This document shows positions 8,450 through 17,046 of a DNA stretch of 45,481 nt, in pieces; the stretch's first letter is position 1; the number at the start of each line of letters is the position of its first letter. The translations under genes were made by a program, and so were the position numbers. Source of the stretch: Frankia nepalensis (GTDB lineage: Bacteria > Actinomycetota > Actinomycetes > Frankiales > Frankiaceae); assembly GCF_016786325.1 (NCBI RefSeq), contig NZ_JADWYU010000086.1, forward strand, positions 1 through 45,481, in the 5' to 3' direction. Under the pieces are notes generated by a model, which was not told where the DNA came from, did not search any database, and saw nothing but the letters and a program-made list of their open reading frames with translations.

Positions 8450-9268
8450 GATGACGCTCGCCGGGTGACCATCTCGCTCCCCACCCAGCCGCCCACAGGC
8501 CAGCAGCCCACAGGCCAGCCGTCCGGCGCCCAGCCGTCCGGCGCGCGGCGGCCCGCCGCCCGGCGGCCCGCCGCCAGGCCGCCCGACGCGTCGCTCGTCG
8601 ACCTCGGCCCGATCGCCCAGCTTCGCGCCGGTCGGCTCGGCCGCCGCCTGCCACAGCTGTACATCGGCCTGGTCCTCTACGGCGTCTCCCTGGCCCTCAT
8701 GATCCGGGGCAGGCTCGGGCTCGCGCCCTGGGACGTGCTGCATGTCGGCCTGACCCACCACATCCCGCTGACCGTCGGCCAGATCCTCACCGTGGTCGCG
8801 TTCGTCGTGCTGATCGCCTGGATCCCGCTGCGGGAGCGCCCCGGCCTCGGCACGCTCTCGAACGCGGTCGTGCTCGGCCTCGCCACCGACGCCACCCTCG
8901 CCCTGCTCGACAGCCCCGGCGACCTGGCGGCCCGGGTCGCGCTGACGGCGGGCGGCATCGCGCTGTGCGCCCTGGCGACCGCCATGTACATCGGCGCCCA
9001 GCTCGGCCGCGGCCCCCGCGACGGCCTGATGACCGGGCTGCACCGCCGGACCGGCTGGTCGATCCGGCTGGTCCGGACCGGCATCGAGGTGGCCGTCCTG
9101 CTGCTCGGCCTCGCCCTCGGCGGCTCCGCCGGCCTCGGCACCGTCGCCTTCGCCCTGGCCATCGGCCCGCTCACCCAGGCGATGCTCCCCTTCTGGACGG
9201 TCCGCCTGGACACCAACCAGACCAGCCCCAGCCAGACCAGCCCCAGCCAGGCCGGCGGCACCAGCTAG
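8447..9268 (+). CDS. YczE/YitT-family integral membrane protein
   Basis: Predicted polytopic membrane protein of the YczE/YyaS/YitT family, 273 aa, function unknown. The core (about 65-245) carries five hydrophobic segments, beginning with YIGLVLYGVSLALMIR. It also has the two family loops LGLAPWDVLHVGL (about 85-97) and LGRGPRDGLMTGLHRRTGWS (about 185-204). About 50 N-terminal residues are low-complexity (Pro/Ala/Gln/Arg-rich) and encoded by short DNA repeats, and the C-terminal tail repeats TSPSQ. The GTG at 8447 lies inside the regulatory inverted repeat; GTG at 8465 is an alternative. YczE genes are often paired with MocR regulators, as here, which suggests transport of an amine, amino acid or B6-related compound. 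That role is inference. Confidence 0.85.
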   Translation: MDDARRVTISLPTQPPTGQQPTGQPSGAQPSGARRPAARRPAARPPDASLVDLGPIAQLRAGRLGRRLPQLYIGLVLYGVSLALMIRGRLGLAPWDVLHVGLTHHIPLTVGQILTVVAFVVLIAWIPLRERPGLGTLSNAVVLGLATDATLALLDSPGDLAARVALTAGGIALCALATAMYIGAQLGRGPRDGLMTGLHRRTGWSIRLVRTGIEVAVLLLGLALGGSAGLGTVAFALAIGPLTQAMLPFWTVRLDTNQTSPSQTSPSQAGGTS

Positions 9269-9390
9269 TGCCATGCGCTGGCAAGGCGACCCCGTTCTGG
9301 TCACACCCGGCTCAGTCCCGCGCTCGCCTTCCCCACCCGTCTCCCCCCGGCATGATCGCGACTCGCGGACGCCGGCGTCCAGAACCAGCT

Positions 9391-9438
9391 CATACCCCGT
9401 GGTCGTGACCTGGCCGGATTCCGTGACCACGGGGTATG
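9391..9438. repeat. 14-bp perfect inverted repeat, possible terminator
   Basis: CATACCCCGTGGTC (9391-9404) and GACCACGGGGTATG (9425-9438) are exact reverse complements with a 20-base loop. It lies about 120 bases after the YczE gene, in a 312-base gap with no recognised gene. There is no T-run, so an intrinsic terminator would have to be of the T-less type proposed for actinobacteria; a protein-binding site or dispersed palindromic element is equally possible. Confidence 0.5.
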
Positions 9439-9580
9439 CCTCGACACGAGGCACGTCCCGCGGGCACCTGTCCCGCGCGGGACCCGGGGCTCGCGAGGGC
9501 TGGGGGGATGGGGTCTGGCGTGGCGATGGGCCGTCGCTCGGCTGGCCTGTGCCGCTGGATCGCGGATCTACACTGCCGGC

Positions 9581-9997
9581 ATGGCTGAGCTGAAGACCCA
9601 GCGCAACGACGGCGACGTCCAGGCCTTCCTGTCGGCCGTCGAGGATGAGCGCCGGCGCGGCGACGCCCAGCGGCTCTGCGCGATCATGGCTGAGGTGACC
9701 GGCGACGCGCCGGTGATGTGGGGAACGAACATCATCGGCTTTGGCCACTACCAGTACACATACGCCAACGGCCGATCCAACGACTGGTTCACGGTCGGCT
9801 TCGCGCCACGCAAGCAGAACCTGGCGATCTATCTGGCAGGCGGATTCGACGAGCACGCCGACCTGCTCGGCCGGCTCGGGAAGTACACGACGGGGAAGTC
9901 CTGCCTGTATGTGAAATCGCTCGCGGCGGTCGATCTCGACGTGCTGCGCGAGCTGGTCGCCCGTTCGCACGCGTCAGCGGGATCCGCCGCGAACTGA
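9581..9997 (+). CDS. DUF1801 domain protein
   Basis: Small protein (138 aa) matching the DUF1801 (YdhG-like) pattern: a conserved NDGDVQAFLSAV start, MWGTNIIGFGHYQYTYANGR in the middle (about 46-65), and GKYTTGKSCLYVKSLAAVDLDVLRELV at the end. The family is widespread, small and soluble with no firmly assigned biochemical role. A TACACT hexamer ends exactly 6 bases before the ATG, which suggests a leaderless transcript; there is no ribosome binding site. It stands alone between the YczE gene and the restriction locus. Confidence 0.88.
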   Translation: MAELKTQRNDGDVQAFLSAVEDERRRGDAQRLCAIMAEVTGDAPVMWGTNIIGFGHYQYTYANGRSNDWFTVGFAPRKQNLAIYLAGGFDEHADLLGRLGKYTTGKSCLYVKSLAAVDLDVLRELVARSHASAGSAAN

Positions 9998-10120
9998 GGG
10001 CCGCTCCCCCGCCCGCAGACAGGGGCAGCGGCGAGCGGACCGGCGAACACCGTCGTGGCGCCGGCCGCCACGACGCGGACGTCCGGCGGGCCGGCGTCGG
10101 CGAGACGCCGGCCTGTGAAC

Positions 10121-13100
10121 TCACATGGCCTGCGGGTGAGGTACGGCGGTGGCCCGTACCTCGTTGAGGACGGCGGCGATGGTGTCGATCTCAGGCTCGG
10201 TGAAGAGCTTCTCGGGTCCACTGGCTGCCAGCCTGGTGAACGGCGAACCGTACAGGTGGCCGACGTCGAGCAAACCGCGGCGGGCGAGAACGTCGACGAT
10301 CATGCTCAGGAAATGGAGCTGGTTCGCGGTCAGGGTGCGGCCTGCCTGGAAGCGGTCGAACGCGCGGGCCGCCGCCTCGCGGTCGAGGCCGGTGAGGGAG
10401 CGCAGGAACAGGCCCAGCCCCTCGTGCTTGGCCGCCGCCTGGCTGATGTCCTCCTCCGTGCCAAGGCCGGCCTCGAGGAAGACCTTCTCCAACTCGCCAA
10501 GATCGGCCGTCGTGATCTGGCGGTTGCGGCGCAGCTTCTGGACGGCGAGCTGGTTCTCGTGGCTGCGCAGGTAGGTGCGGATCTTCTTCTCGAAGTCCTC
10601 GCCGAGCGGCTGCCAGCTGATCCCGCCCTCGCTGAGCTCGCCAAGTTCGTCCTCGAAGTCGGTGTAGACGACGTTGCGCTTGCTCTTCTCGATCAGCCGG
10701 ATGAGGCCGCGCAGCCGGCGCCGCACCGTCTCCAGCATGGGCAGGGTGACGTCCTGCCACCAGGTGTCGGTCGTCAGCTCCTCAAGCAGCTCCTCCTGGT
10801 CCTTGACGGCCGGGATCGTGGTCTGCCCGAGCAGCGCGGTGGCGATCTCCCGGACCCGCGCCCGCATCGTGGTGAACCCCGGCTCTGCACCGAGGCAGGC
10901 CAGTTGCAGCCGCAGGATCAGCAGGTCGAAACGCTTGGCCTCCTCGCCCGCGGGGTCGTCCTTGTGGGCGGTGGGTAGCCCGGCCAGCCTCTCAAGATCG
11001 GCATGTACGGCCGGAGTGATCGCCTTCCAGCGGTCCGGCGCGGAGAACGCCTCAACTTGCTCCCGGCGGGGCCTTACGAGGAAGTTCTCGGGGTTCATCC
11101 CCGCGACCTGCTCGCGCATCCGGCGAGCCAGATCGGCGCGCAGTCCGGCATCGTCGGTGACCGGCTCTGTGGCATTGCCCGATCCCGCCGGGGCGCCGGC
11201 CGCCGTACCGAGCTTCTCGTCCAGCCTGAGCAGCAGATCCGCGCGCCGCTGGAAGATCCGCTGGCCGAGCGACGGCGGGAGCGCCTGCTCGACGACCGGC
11301 ATGTTCTGGTTGAAGTAGTCGACGTTCTGGCACAGGTCGAAGACGAGGAACTCCGACTTGTCCCGGCCCGGGCCGAACAGGTCGGGGCACAGCCGGGTGC
11401 CTCGGCCGATCATCTGGGTGAACTTGATCCTCGACCGGATCAGCTTGAAAAACACCAGGTTGACGACCTCGGGCACGTCGATGCCGGTGTCGAGCATGTC
11501 CACCGAGATCGCGATGTGCGGGGCCTTCGCCGGGTCCGAGAAGCTGTCGATCAGGCTTTGCGCGTACGCGGTCTGATGCGTGATCACGCGTGCGAACTCG
11601 CCCTGGTGCTCCGGGTAGTTCTTGTCGAAGCGCTCGGCGATGAACTTGGCGTGGTCCTGGTTCTTCGCGAAGATGATCGTCTTGCCGATCCGGTCGCCGG
11701 CCGCGACCCGCAGGCCGCGGGTCATCAGGACCTCGAGGGCCTTGTCGACGGTGTCCGCGTTGAAGAGGAACGTGTTCAGCTCCTCCGAGCTGACCTCGTT
11801 CGGCACGCTGCCGTCCTCGCTCCACTCGGCGTCGTCCCACGCCTCCTTCTCCTCGTCGGAGAGCTGGTCGTACCGGATGCCGTGGCGCTGGAACTTCAGC
11901 GGCACGTCGACGGCGCGCGGCGGGACGAGGTAGCCCTCCTCGACGGCGTCCTTGAGGTCGTAGGCGTCGGTGGGCACGCGGTTGACGAGGCCGAACATCT
12001 CGTACGTGTTGCGGTGGATCTCTCCGCGCGGGGTGGCGGTGAGGCCGACCAGGAGCGCGTCGAAGTAGTCGAAGATCGCCCGGTACTTCTGGAAGATCGA
12101 CCGGTGTGCCTCGTCGACGACGACCAGGTCGAAGTAGCCCGGGCCGAACCGGCGCCGCCCATCGGGGCCCGTGTCGTTGATCATGTTCATCATCGTCGGG
12201 TAGGTGCTGACGTACACCTGGCCGGGCTGGTCCTTCTCCTCCAGCAGGTTGACCGCCGTCATCCCCGGCAGATGCTCCTTGAAGGCGTTCGTGGCCTGCC
12301 TGACGAGTGCCTGCCGGTCGGCCAGGAACAGCACCCGCTTCACCCAGTTCGCGCGGGCCAGCAGGTCGACGAGCGCCACGACGGTACGGGTCTTGCCCGA
12401 GCCGGTGGCCATCACGAGCAGTGCCCCGCGCTGCTTCTCCGTGAACGCCTCGCCGATCCGCCGGATCGCCCGCGACTGGTAGCTGCGGTTGACGATGTCC
12501 TCGGTGATCGTCTCGGTCGCGAGCACCCCGCGCATAGCCCGGCGCAGGACGAGCAGGCGCAGCTCGTCCTTGGTGTAGAAGCCCTGGACCTCGCGGGGCG
12601 GGTAGCCGACGGCCGAGTGGTCGTCCCAGAGCCAGGTCGTGTAGCCGTTCGTGTAGAAGATCACCGGGCGCTGGCCGGTGGCCTTCTCCAGGCAGTTCGC
12701 GTACAGCTTCGCCTGCTGCTGACCGGTGATGGCGTCCTTCGACGTGCGCTTGGCCTCGACCAGGCCGAGCGGCTTGCCGTCGTCGTCCCACAGCACGTAG
12801 TCGACCTTGCCCGCGCCGCTCTTGTTGGCCGGGGTGATGGGCATGCCGGTGACCGGGAACTCACGGTCGCGCTCCTGGCCGAGCGGCCAGCCGGCCTCCT
12901 TGAGCAGCAGGTCGATGATGTGGGCCCGGGTCTCGGCCTCGTCGTAGTCGTGGGTGTCCGGCCGGGCCTCGTTCGCCGCCTTGGCCGCCGCCAGGGCGGC
13001 CCGCAGTTCCTCGATCTCGGCCGCGAGCTGGGCGCTGTGCTCCCGCTCCTGGGCCAGCTTCTCCGCCTCCGCGGCCTGCTGAGCGACGAACTGCTCCTCC

Positions 13101-13582
13101 TGCTTCTTCAGCGCGGCCATCGTCTGCTGGCGCACGTCGACCCGGCGAGGAATCAGGTTCGGGTCGAAGGTGAGCCCGTCCGCCGGCAGGTTCGCCTGGT
13201 CGCGGGTGTAGGTGCGCGCGATCCAGTACAGGACGTGGAACAGCTCGGCGAGCGAGCGAACCGCGTCCTTCTCGAACACCGGCGTCTTGTGGTGCACGGC
13301 CACGTTGCCCTGCTTGCGGATCAGGTCCATCTTGACCCGCCGCGTCTGCCCGACCAGCTTCACCATCGTCGGCTCGGCGATCAGCGCCGCCAGTTCGGAC
13401 CTGTAGGGCTGCCGGAGCGACGTGTCGACGTCGTAGAGCCAGCGGACCGCCAGTTCCAGCGTGCGCCGGGCGTAGAAGCACGACGCCCGCGGGTCCACCA
13501 GCGCGTTCCGCTCGGCCTGCCCGGCCTCCTTGAACAGCTCCGGCCACTCGACCTGCAGAAACGCGAAGTTGCCCACGCCCAC
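10121..13582 (-). CDS. hsdR: Type I restriction enzyme, R (motor/nuclease) subunit
   Basis: HsdR of an EcoEI-like type I restriction system, 1153 aa, which translocates DNA using ATP and cleaves unmodified DNA. Domains in order: a DUF4145-like N-terminal helical region (about 20-130), a coiled coil (about 155-205), the PD-(D/E)xK nuclease (D261 in KVDYVLW, E276-A-K278 in LVEAKRT), and SF2 helicase motor 1 with Walker A MATGSGKT (391-398), DEAH (490-493) and LTATP (514-518). Helicase motor 2 follows, with HQTAYAQSLID and IGRGTRLCPDLFG. An EcoEI_R_C-type C-terminal domain completes it. All catalytic motifs are intact. The start is GTG (13582). It follows hsdS after 41 bases and is probably in one operon with hsdM and hsdS. 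Confidence 0.95.
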   Translation of the reverse strand: MGVGNFAFLQVEWPELFKEAGQAERNALVDPRASCFYARRTLELAVRWLYDVDTSLRQPYRSELAALIAEPTMVKLVGQTRRVKMDLIRKQGNVAVHHKTPVFEKDAVRSLAELFHVLYWIARTYTRDQANLPADGLTFDPNLIPRRVDVRQQTMAALKKQEEQFVAQQAAEAEKLAQEREHSAQLAAEIEELRAALAAAKAANEARPDTHDYDEAETRAHIIDLLLKEAGWPLGQERDREFPVTGMPITPANKSGAGKVDYVLWDDDGKPLGLVEAKRTSKDAITGQQQAKLYANCLEKATGQRPVIFYTNGYTTWLWDDHSAVGYPPREVQGFYTKDELRLLVLRRAMRGVLATETITEDIVNRSYQSRAIRRIGEAFTEKQRGALLVMATGSGKTRTVVALVDLLARANWVKRVLFLADRQALVRQATNAFKEHLPGMTAVNLLEEKDQPGQVYVSTYPTMMNMINDTGPDGRRRFGPGYFDLVVVDEAHRSIFQKYRAIFDYFDALLVGLTATPRGEIHRNTYEMFGLVNRVPTDAYDLKDAVEEGYLVPPRAVDVPLKFQRHGIRYDQLSDEEKEAWDDAEWSEDGSVPNEVSSEELNTFLFNADTVDKALEVLMTRGLRVAAGDRIGKTIIFAKNQDHAKFIAERFDKNYPEHQGEFARVITHQTAYAQSLIDSFSDPAKAPHIAISVDMLDTGIDVPEVVNLVFFKLIRSRIKFTQMIGRGTRLCPDLFGPGRDKSEFLVFDLCQNVDYFNQNMPVVEQALPPSLGQRIFQRRADLLLRLDEKLGTAAGAPAGSGNATEPVTDDAGLRADLARRMREQVAGMNPENFLVRPRREQVEAFSAPDRWKAITPAVHADLERLAGLPTAHKDDPAGEEAKRFDLLILRLQLACLGAEPGFTTMRARVREIATALLGQTTIPAVKDQEELLEELTTDTWWQDVTLPMLETVRRRLRGLIRLIEKSKRNVVYTDFEDELGELSEGGISWQPLGEDFEKKIRTYLRSHENQLAVQKLRRNRQITTADLGELEKVFLEAGLGTEEDISQAAAKHEGLGLFLRSLTGLDREAAARAFDRFQAGRTLTANQLHFLSMIVDVLARRGLLDVGHLYGSPFTRLAASGPEKLFTEPEIDTIAAVLNEVRATAVPHPQAM

Positions 13583-13623
13583 CCCCGCCGGGACCGCTAA
13601 CCAAGCGCTAGAGGAGCGCTATC

Positions 13624-14811
13624 CTACAACTCCCCCCGGAACGCCCGGTACTGGAGGGAGGCGAAGAGCGCGTCGAGTTCGTCAAGCTGCCCAGACTGAG
13701 TAGCCCTTATTTGCCCAACAGCTTGCAACCTCTGTCCAAATATTGACTGCAGATCAACGGGTGGACACAGAACGGGAAGGTTCCTTATTGGGCCCTGAAA
13801 AAGATTGGCTTGACTTGATGATCTCGCCTCTCGCAACATGCGGGCCTTCAGCTCGGGAGTTCGAAGGTAGCTAGCAAGATAGTCCGTTGTAACTGTAGAG
13901 GTCCTAGGCCTCACGAGGGCTGCACTTCGAACGAGAGAGAAAGGCTCGTCCGTCTCCACCGGAGCCACTCGGCCGATAGTTCCAGAGCAGGAGATCAGAA
14001 TATCTCCGCGGCGCGGATCGCAGCGCCGCCTAATTCGCGCATGCTCCTCGGGTCCAATATAGTCAACGTTCTCGAAATCGATATATCCGTCACGGACGTT
14101 GCGCGCGGATAGCAGCTTTATCCCTTCGGATTCTCTCTTTGGAGTGAGGTGCTCTCCATCGGTTACCTGCTCGGCGACTTCCCCGACAGTGGAGACATGC
14201 CACTCTCGCGCATTTGAGGCCGGATCGCCGAACATGCCAATGAAGATCGACTGCGCAAGCTCGTCGAGCCGCCCGATCGCCTCCCGCCGCCGCGCCCTGA
14301 GTGCATTTGCCTTGTCCAGGATGTCCGCGAGACGGGCCTGCTCGTCAAGCGGAGGCAGAGGTAGGTCGAGATCCAGGCAGCGCTTGAAGTCGAGGTTCGA
14401 GATGTTCGTGGTCTGCCGACCAAAACTACGAACTGTGGCCTGTATATCACTGGACCCGAACCAATGATAGAGGTACCTCGGATGGACTTTGGCGGTATCG
14501 GCACGCAGGACCGAAATAAAGCCACCAAAGGTAGACTTGTCGGCCAAGTCGGGAACCCAGCAGCACTTACCGACGAGGTTCCAACTGTTGGCACTGGAGA
14601 TGAGGATATCACCGCTGCGCAGGAATTGATTTTCTCGCCTCACGTGACGGGAGTCGATGGCCCACACGTCACTTAGATCCAGCTCCGCCTGCACGTTCTT
14701 GGTGCGCATACAGTTGACCGCCCCGGAGGTGCCCGGTTCCACGACGTCTGTAGGCTTGAAGGTGATGCCGCGAACGAAGGTCGCTACGTCACCGAGTTTA
14801 AAAGCGTTCAC
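13624..14811 (-). CDS. hsdS: Type I restriction-modification specificity subunit
   Basis: HsdS, 395 aa, the DNA-recognition subunit shared by the methylase and restriction complexes. It has the usual two target-recognition domains (about 1-165 and 200-370), each followed by a conserved helical spacer. The first spacer is DLPLPPLDEQARLADILDKA (about 154-173); the second ends with LDELDALFASLQYRAFRGEL. The N-terminal motif KLGDVATFVRGITFKPTDV is typical. Base composition is clearly lower in GC than hsdM and hsdR on either side, the usual sign that recognition domains were exchanged horizontally. The GTG start at 14811 overlaps the hsdM stop. The recognised sequence cannot be predicted here; it should be bipartite. 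Confidence 0.94.
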   Translation of the reverse strand: MNAFKLGDVATFVRGITFKPTDVVEPGTSGAVNCMRTKNVQAELDLSDVWAIDSRHVRRENQFLRSGDILISSANSWNLVGKCCWVPDLADKSTFGGFISVLRADTAKVHPRYLYHWFGSSDIQATVRSFGRQTTNISNLDFKRCLDLDLPLPPLDEQARLADILDKANALRARRREAIGRLDELAQSIFIGMFGDPASNAREWHVSTVGEVAEQVTDGEHLTPKRESEGIKLLSARNVRDGYIDFENVDYIGPEEHARIRRRCDPRRGDILISCSGTIGRVAPVETDEPFSLVRSAALVRPRTSTVTTDYLASYLRTPELKARMLREARSSSQANLFQGPIRNLPVLCPPVDLQSIFGQRLQAVGQIRATQSGQLDELDALFASLQYRAFRGEL

Positions 14812-16328
14812 CCCAGCAGACCCTTCAGTTCAGACATGCCCTGCTGGATCTCGGACTCGATACGTTCAAGGTCTTCGAGGATCTCCAACGAGGAACGGTG
14901 CTCGACCTCGGCGTGGACGATCTCCTTGTAGCGGTTGAGGCTCAGGTCGTAGCCGTTGGCGGCGATGTCGACCTTGGGGACGCAGAAGCTCTGCTCGGTG
15001 CGGGCGCGCTTGCGCTCGGAGCCGAGCCGGGCGCCCCAGCGGCGTAGCACGTCGGGCAGGTTGTTCTTCGCGTGCTCGGCCTCGTCGAGAACGGCCGTCG
15101 GGAGAACGCCAAGCTTCTCTTCCGGCAGCAGGGGTACTCGCTTGTCGTCGAGGCTCCAGCCGTCGGCGGTGACCTCGTAGAACCAGACGTCGTCGGTGCC
15201 GCCGCTGTCGGTGCGGGTGAAGAACAGGACCGCGGTCGAGACCCCGGCATAGGGCTTGAACACACCCCCGGGCAGCTTGACCACGGCGTCGAGCTTGTGG
15301 CCCTCGACCAAGAGCTTCCGCAGGTCCTTGTGCGCCTTGCTGGAGCCGAAAAGGACCCCGTCCGGCACGATGACCGCCGCTCGGCCGCCTGGCTTGAGCA
15401 GCCGGAGGAACAGCGCGAGGAACAGCAGCTCGGTCTTCTTGGTCTTGACGACCGCCTGCAGATCCTTGGCCGTGGACTCGTAGTCGAGGCTGCCCGCGAA
15501 GGGTGGGTTCGCGAGGATCAGCGAGTACTTGCCAGCCTCGCTAGCGGCGCTCTGGGCGAGCGAGTCGCGGTAACGGATGTCGGGCTGCTCGACCTCGTGG
15601 AGCAGCATGTTCATGCTGCCGATCCGCAGCATCGTGTGGTCGAAGTCGAAGCCGTGGAACATCTCGTGGTCGAAGTGCCGGCGGGCGGCGTCGTCCAGGA
15701 GGGCGTCGCTGTGGGTCCGCTCCAGGTAGGCGGCGCTGCCGACGAGGAAGCCCGCGGTGCCACAGGCGGGGTCGCAGATGGTGTCCCCGGGCCTGGGTGC
15801 CGTCATCTCGACCATCAGCTCGATGATGTGTCGCGGCGTGCGGAACTGGCCGTTGTGTCCCGCAGTGGCGATCTTGCCGAGCATGTACTCGTACAGGTCG
15901 CCCTTGGTGTCGTGCTCGTCCAGTGGAAGGTCGTCGAGCATGTCGATGACCTTGGCCAGCAGGTTCGCCGTCGGGATCGTGAACCGGGCGCCGGCCATGT
16001 GGTGCGAGTAGGTCGAGCCCTCGCCCCCGAGGTCCCGCAGCCAGGGGAAGACCTGGTCCCGCACCAGCGCGAACGTCGCCTCGGGGCTGCCCAGGGCCTT
16101 GAAGCGCGACCAACGCAGATCCTGGGTCGAGGCCGAGTAGATCGGGTTCTCGATCGGCTGCCCGGTACGGCGCGCCTTGTTCTCCTTGCCGGCCTGGATG
16201 CCGTCCAGCCGCCGGATGAACATCAGGTAGGTGATCTGCTCGATGACCTCCAGCGGGTTGGAGATCCCACCCGACCAGAACGCGTCCCAGACCCGATCGA
16301 TCCTGCTTCGGAGATCACCTGTCAGCAC
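14808..16328 (-). CDS. hsdM: Type I restriction-modification N6-adenine methylase
   Basis: HsdM, 506 aa, transfers methyl from SAM to adenine N6 in the site chosen by HsdS. The N-terminal HsdM_N helical domain (about 5-135) is followed by the gamma-class methylase domain with SAM motif DPACGTAGF (186-194) and catalytic NPPF (274-277). A C-terminal coiled region (about 465-506, rich in E/L/Q) would contact HsdS. The GTG at 16328 is the start; no strong ribosome binding site is visible. The 3' end overlaps hsdS by GTGA, which couples their translation. The locus is complete and appears functional. Confidence 0.95.
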   Translation of the reverse strand: MLTGDLRSRIDRVWDAFWSGGISNPLEVIEQITYLMFIRRLDGIQAGKENKARRTGQPIENPIYSASTQDLRWSRFKALGSPEATFALVRDQVFPWLRDLGGEGSTYSHHMAGARFTIPTANLLAKVIDMLDDLPLDEHDTKGDLYEYMLGKIATAGHNGQFRTPRHIIELMVEMTAPRPGDTICDPACGTAGFLVGSAAYLERTHSDALLDDAARRHFDHEMFHGFDFDHTMLRIGSMNMLLHEVEQPDIRYRDSLAQSAASEAGKYSLILANPPFAGSLDYESTAKDLQAVVKTKKTELLFLALFLRLLKPGGRAAVIVPDGVLFGSSKAHKDLRKLLVEGHKLDAVVKLPGGVFKPYAGVSTAVLFFTRTDSGGTDDVWFYEVTADGWSLDDKRVPLLPEEKLGVLPTAVLDEAEHAKNNLPDVLRRWGARLGSERKRARTEQSFCVPKVDIAANGYDLSLNRYKEIVHAEVEHRSSLEILEDLERIESEIQQGMSELKGLLG

Positions 16329-16523
16329 ATAGGGAGCCTACTGGCACGTAGCCGCGCCAACGGCGCCCGTAGGGCCACAGCCTCGTCGATGTCGGCTGTG
16401 TGTGGCAGAACGAGGCGGGCGGCGTCTCGCGTGTCGGGTGGTCAGGGATGACGACGGGCCGGATGGTGCGGCGGCAGGAGCCGTTCAGGGCCCGGACGCT
16501 CGTCCGGTACGGAGCGGCGTGGC

Positions 16524-16742
16524 CTACAGCCGCGTCGCGAGCACGCCGGGGAGGTCCGCGAGGCGTGCCCTGGCGTCCCGGCTGACGGCGTCCTGCCGAT
16601 CTCGGCGGCGTGCACGGCGATGATCAGGTCATGGGCGCCGCGCGGCCCTTCCGAGTGCGCGCGTCGACGCGATGAGGCGGGCGTGCTGGGCGGCGGTGCT
16701 ATCGGTGTAGGCCAGCACGTCGACCGCCGAGAGGATCGCGGC
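16524..16742 (-). pseudogene. Decayed vapC (PIN-domain toxin) fragment
   Basis: On the minus strand three successive reading frames reconstruct the C-terminal two-thirds of a VapC ribonuclease. Frame 1 gives AILSAVDVLAYTDSTAAQHA and then RLIASTRALG. After removal of one extra base the reading continues RPRGAHDLIIAVHAAEIGRT, which carries the PIN-domain acidic residue. A second frameshift then leads to SRDARARLADLPGVLATRL and a stop at 16524. The N-terminal PIN motif and any vapB partner are not recognisable. The gap 16329-17046 holds no intact gene. A homologous remnant lies at about 40855-40989. Confidence 0.72.
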
Positions 16743-16925
16743 CGGCGGCCGGCTTGCCGCGACGCAACGTGGCCTTGCCAGATAGCGCCCGTAAGCTTGG
16801 CGGTGTGACGGAGCAGTTGACGGTAGGGCGGCGGGCCGCGCGGGCGATTCTGATCGCTGTAGCCCGCGTCGGCAGGGCCCGGCGCGCGCTCTCGCCGGCC
16901 CGATCAGAAACCCGGCCACCAGCGC

Positions 16926-16939
16926 GGGCGGTACCGTCC
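16926..16939. promoter_or_regulatory. Conserved palindrome GGnCGGTACCGnCC, copy A
   Basis: GG-G-CGGTACCG-T-CC, a symmetric 14-mer, lies about 30 bases upstream of the -35 element of the HAD gene. The same 14-mer with the two variable bases exchanged occurs at 19134-19147 upstream of the regulator gene. Position and conservation suggest a binding site for the XRE-type regulator encoded between the copies. Confidence 0.5.
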
Positions 16940-16966
16940 ACAGCCCGTCCAATGGCAACCCAGCCG

Positions 16967-16996
16967 ATGACGGAAGGTAGCGGCGTCCGATAGCTT
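16967..16996 (+). promoter_or_regulatory. Promoter of HAD hydrolase gene
   Basis: ATGACG (-35, 16967-16972), an 18-base spacer and TAGCTT (-10, 16991-16996) match the actinobacterial vegetative pattern (TTGAC, TAnnnT). The predicted transcript begins near 17003, about 44 bases before the GTG. The same elements with identical 18-base spacing are conserved in the inverted copy upstream of the regulator. Confidence 0.55.
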
Positions 16997-17046
16997 CATC
17001 CGAGAGGATTGAGCCATCCGCAGTCTGACCAGTCGGGAGGGATCGC

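Larger units (their letters stand above)
16850..17000 (-). repeat. Inverted repeat copy A (duplicated promoter block)
   Basis: About 150 bases here recur in inverted orientation at 19075-19235 at roughly 90 percent identity by eye. The differences are single-base indels plus one 10-base insertion in the other copy. The two copies flank the convergent HAD hydrolase and XRE-type regulator genes, so each gene has the same sequence upstream. Conserved elements are a -35/-10 pair (16967-16996) and a CGGTACCG palindrome (16929-16936). Confidence 0.8.
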
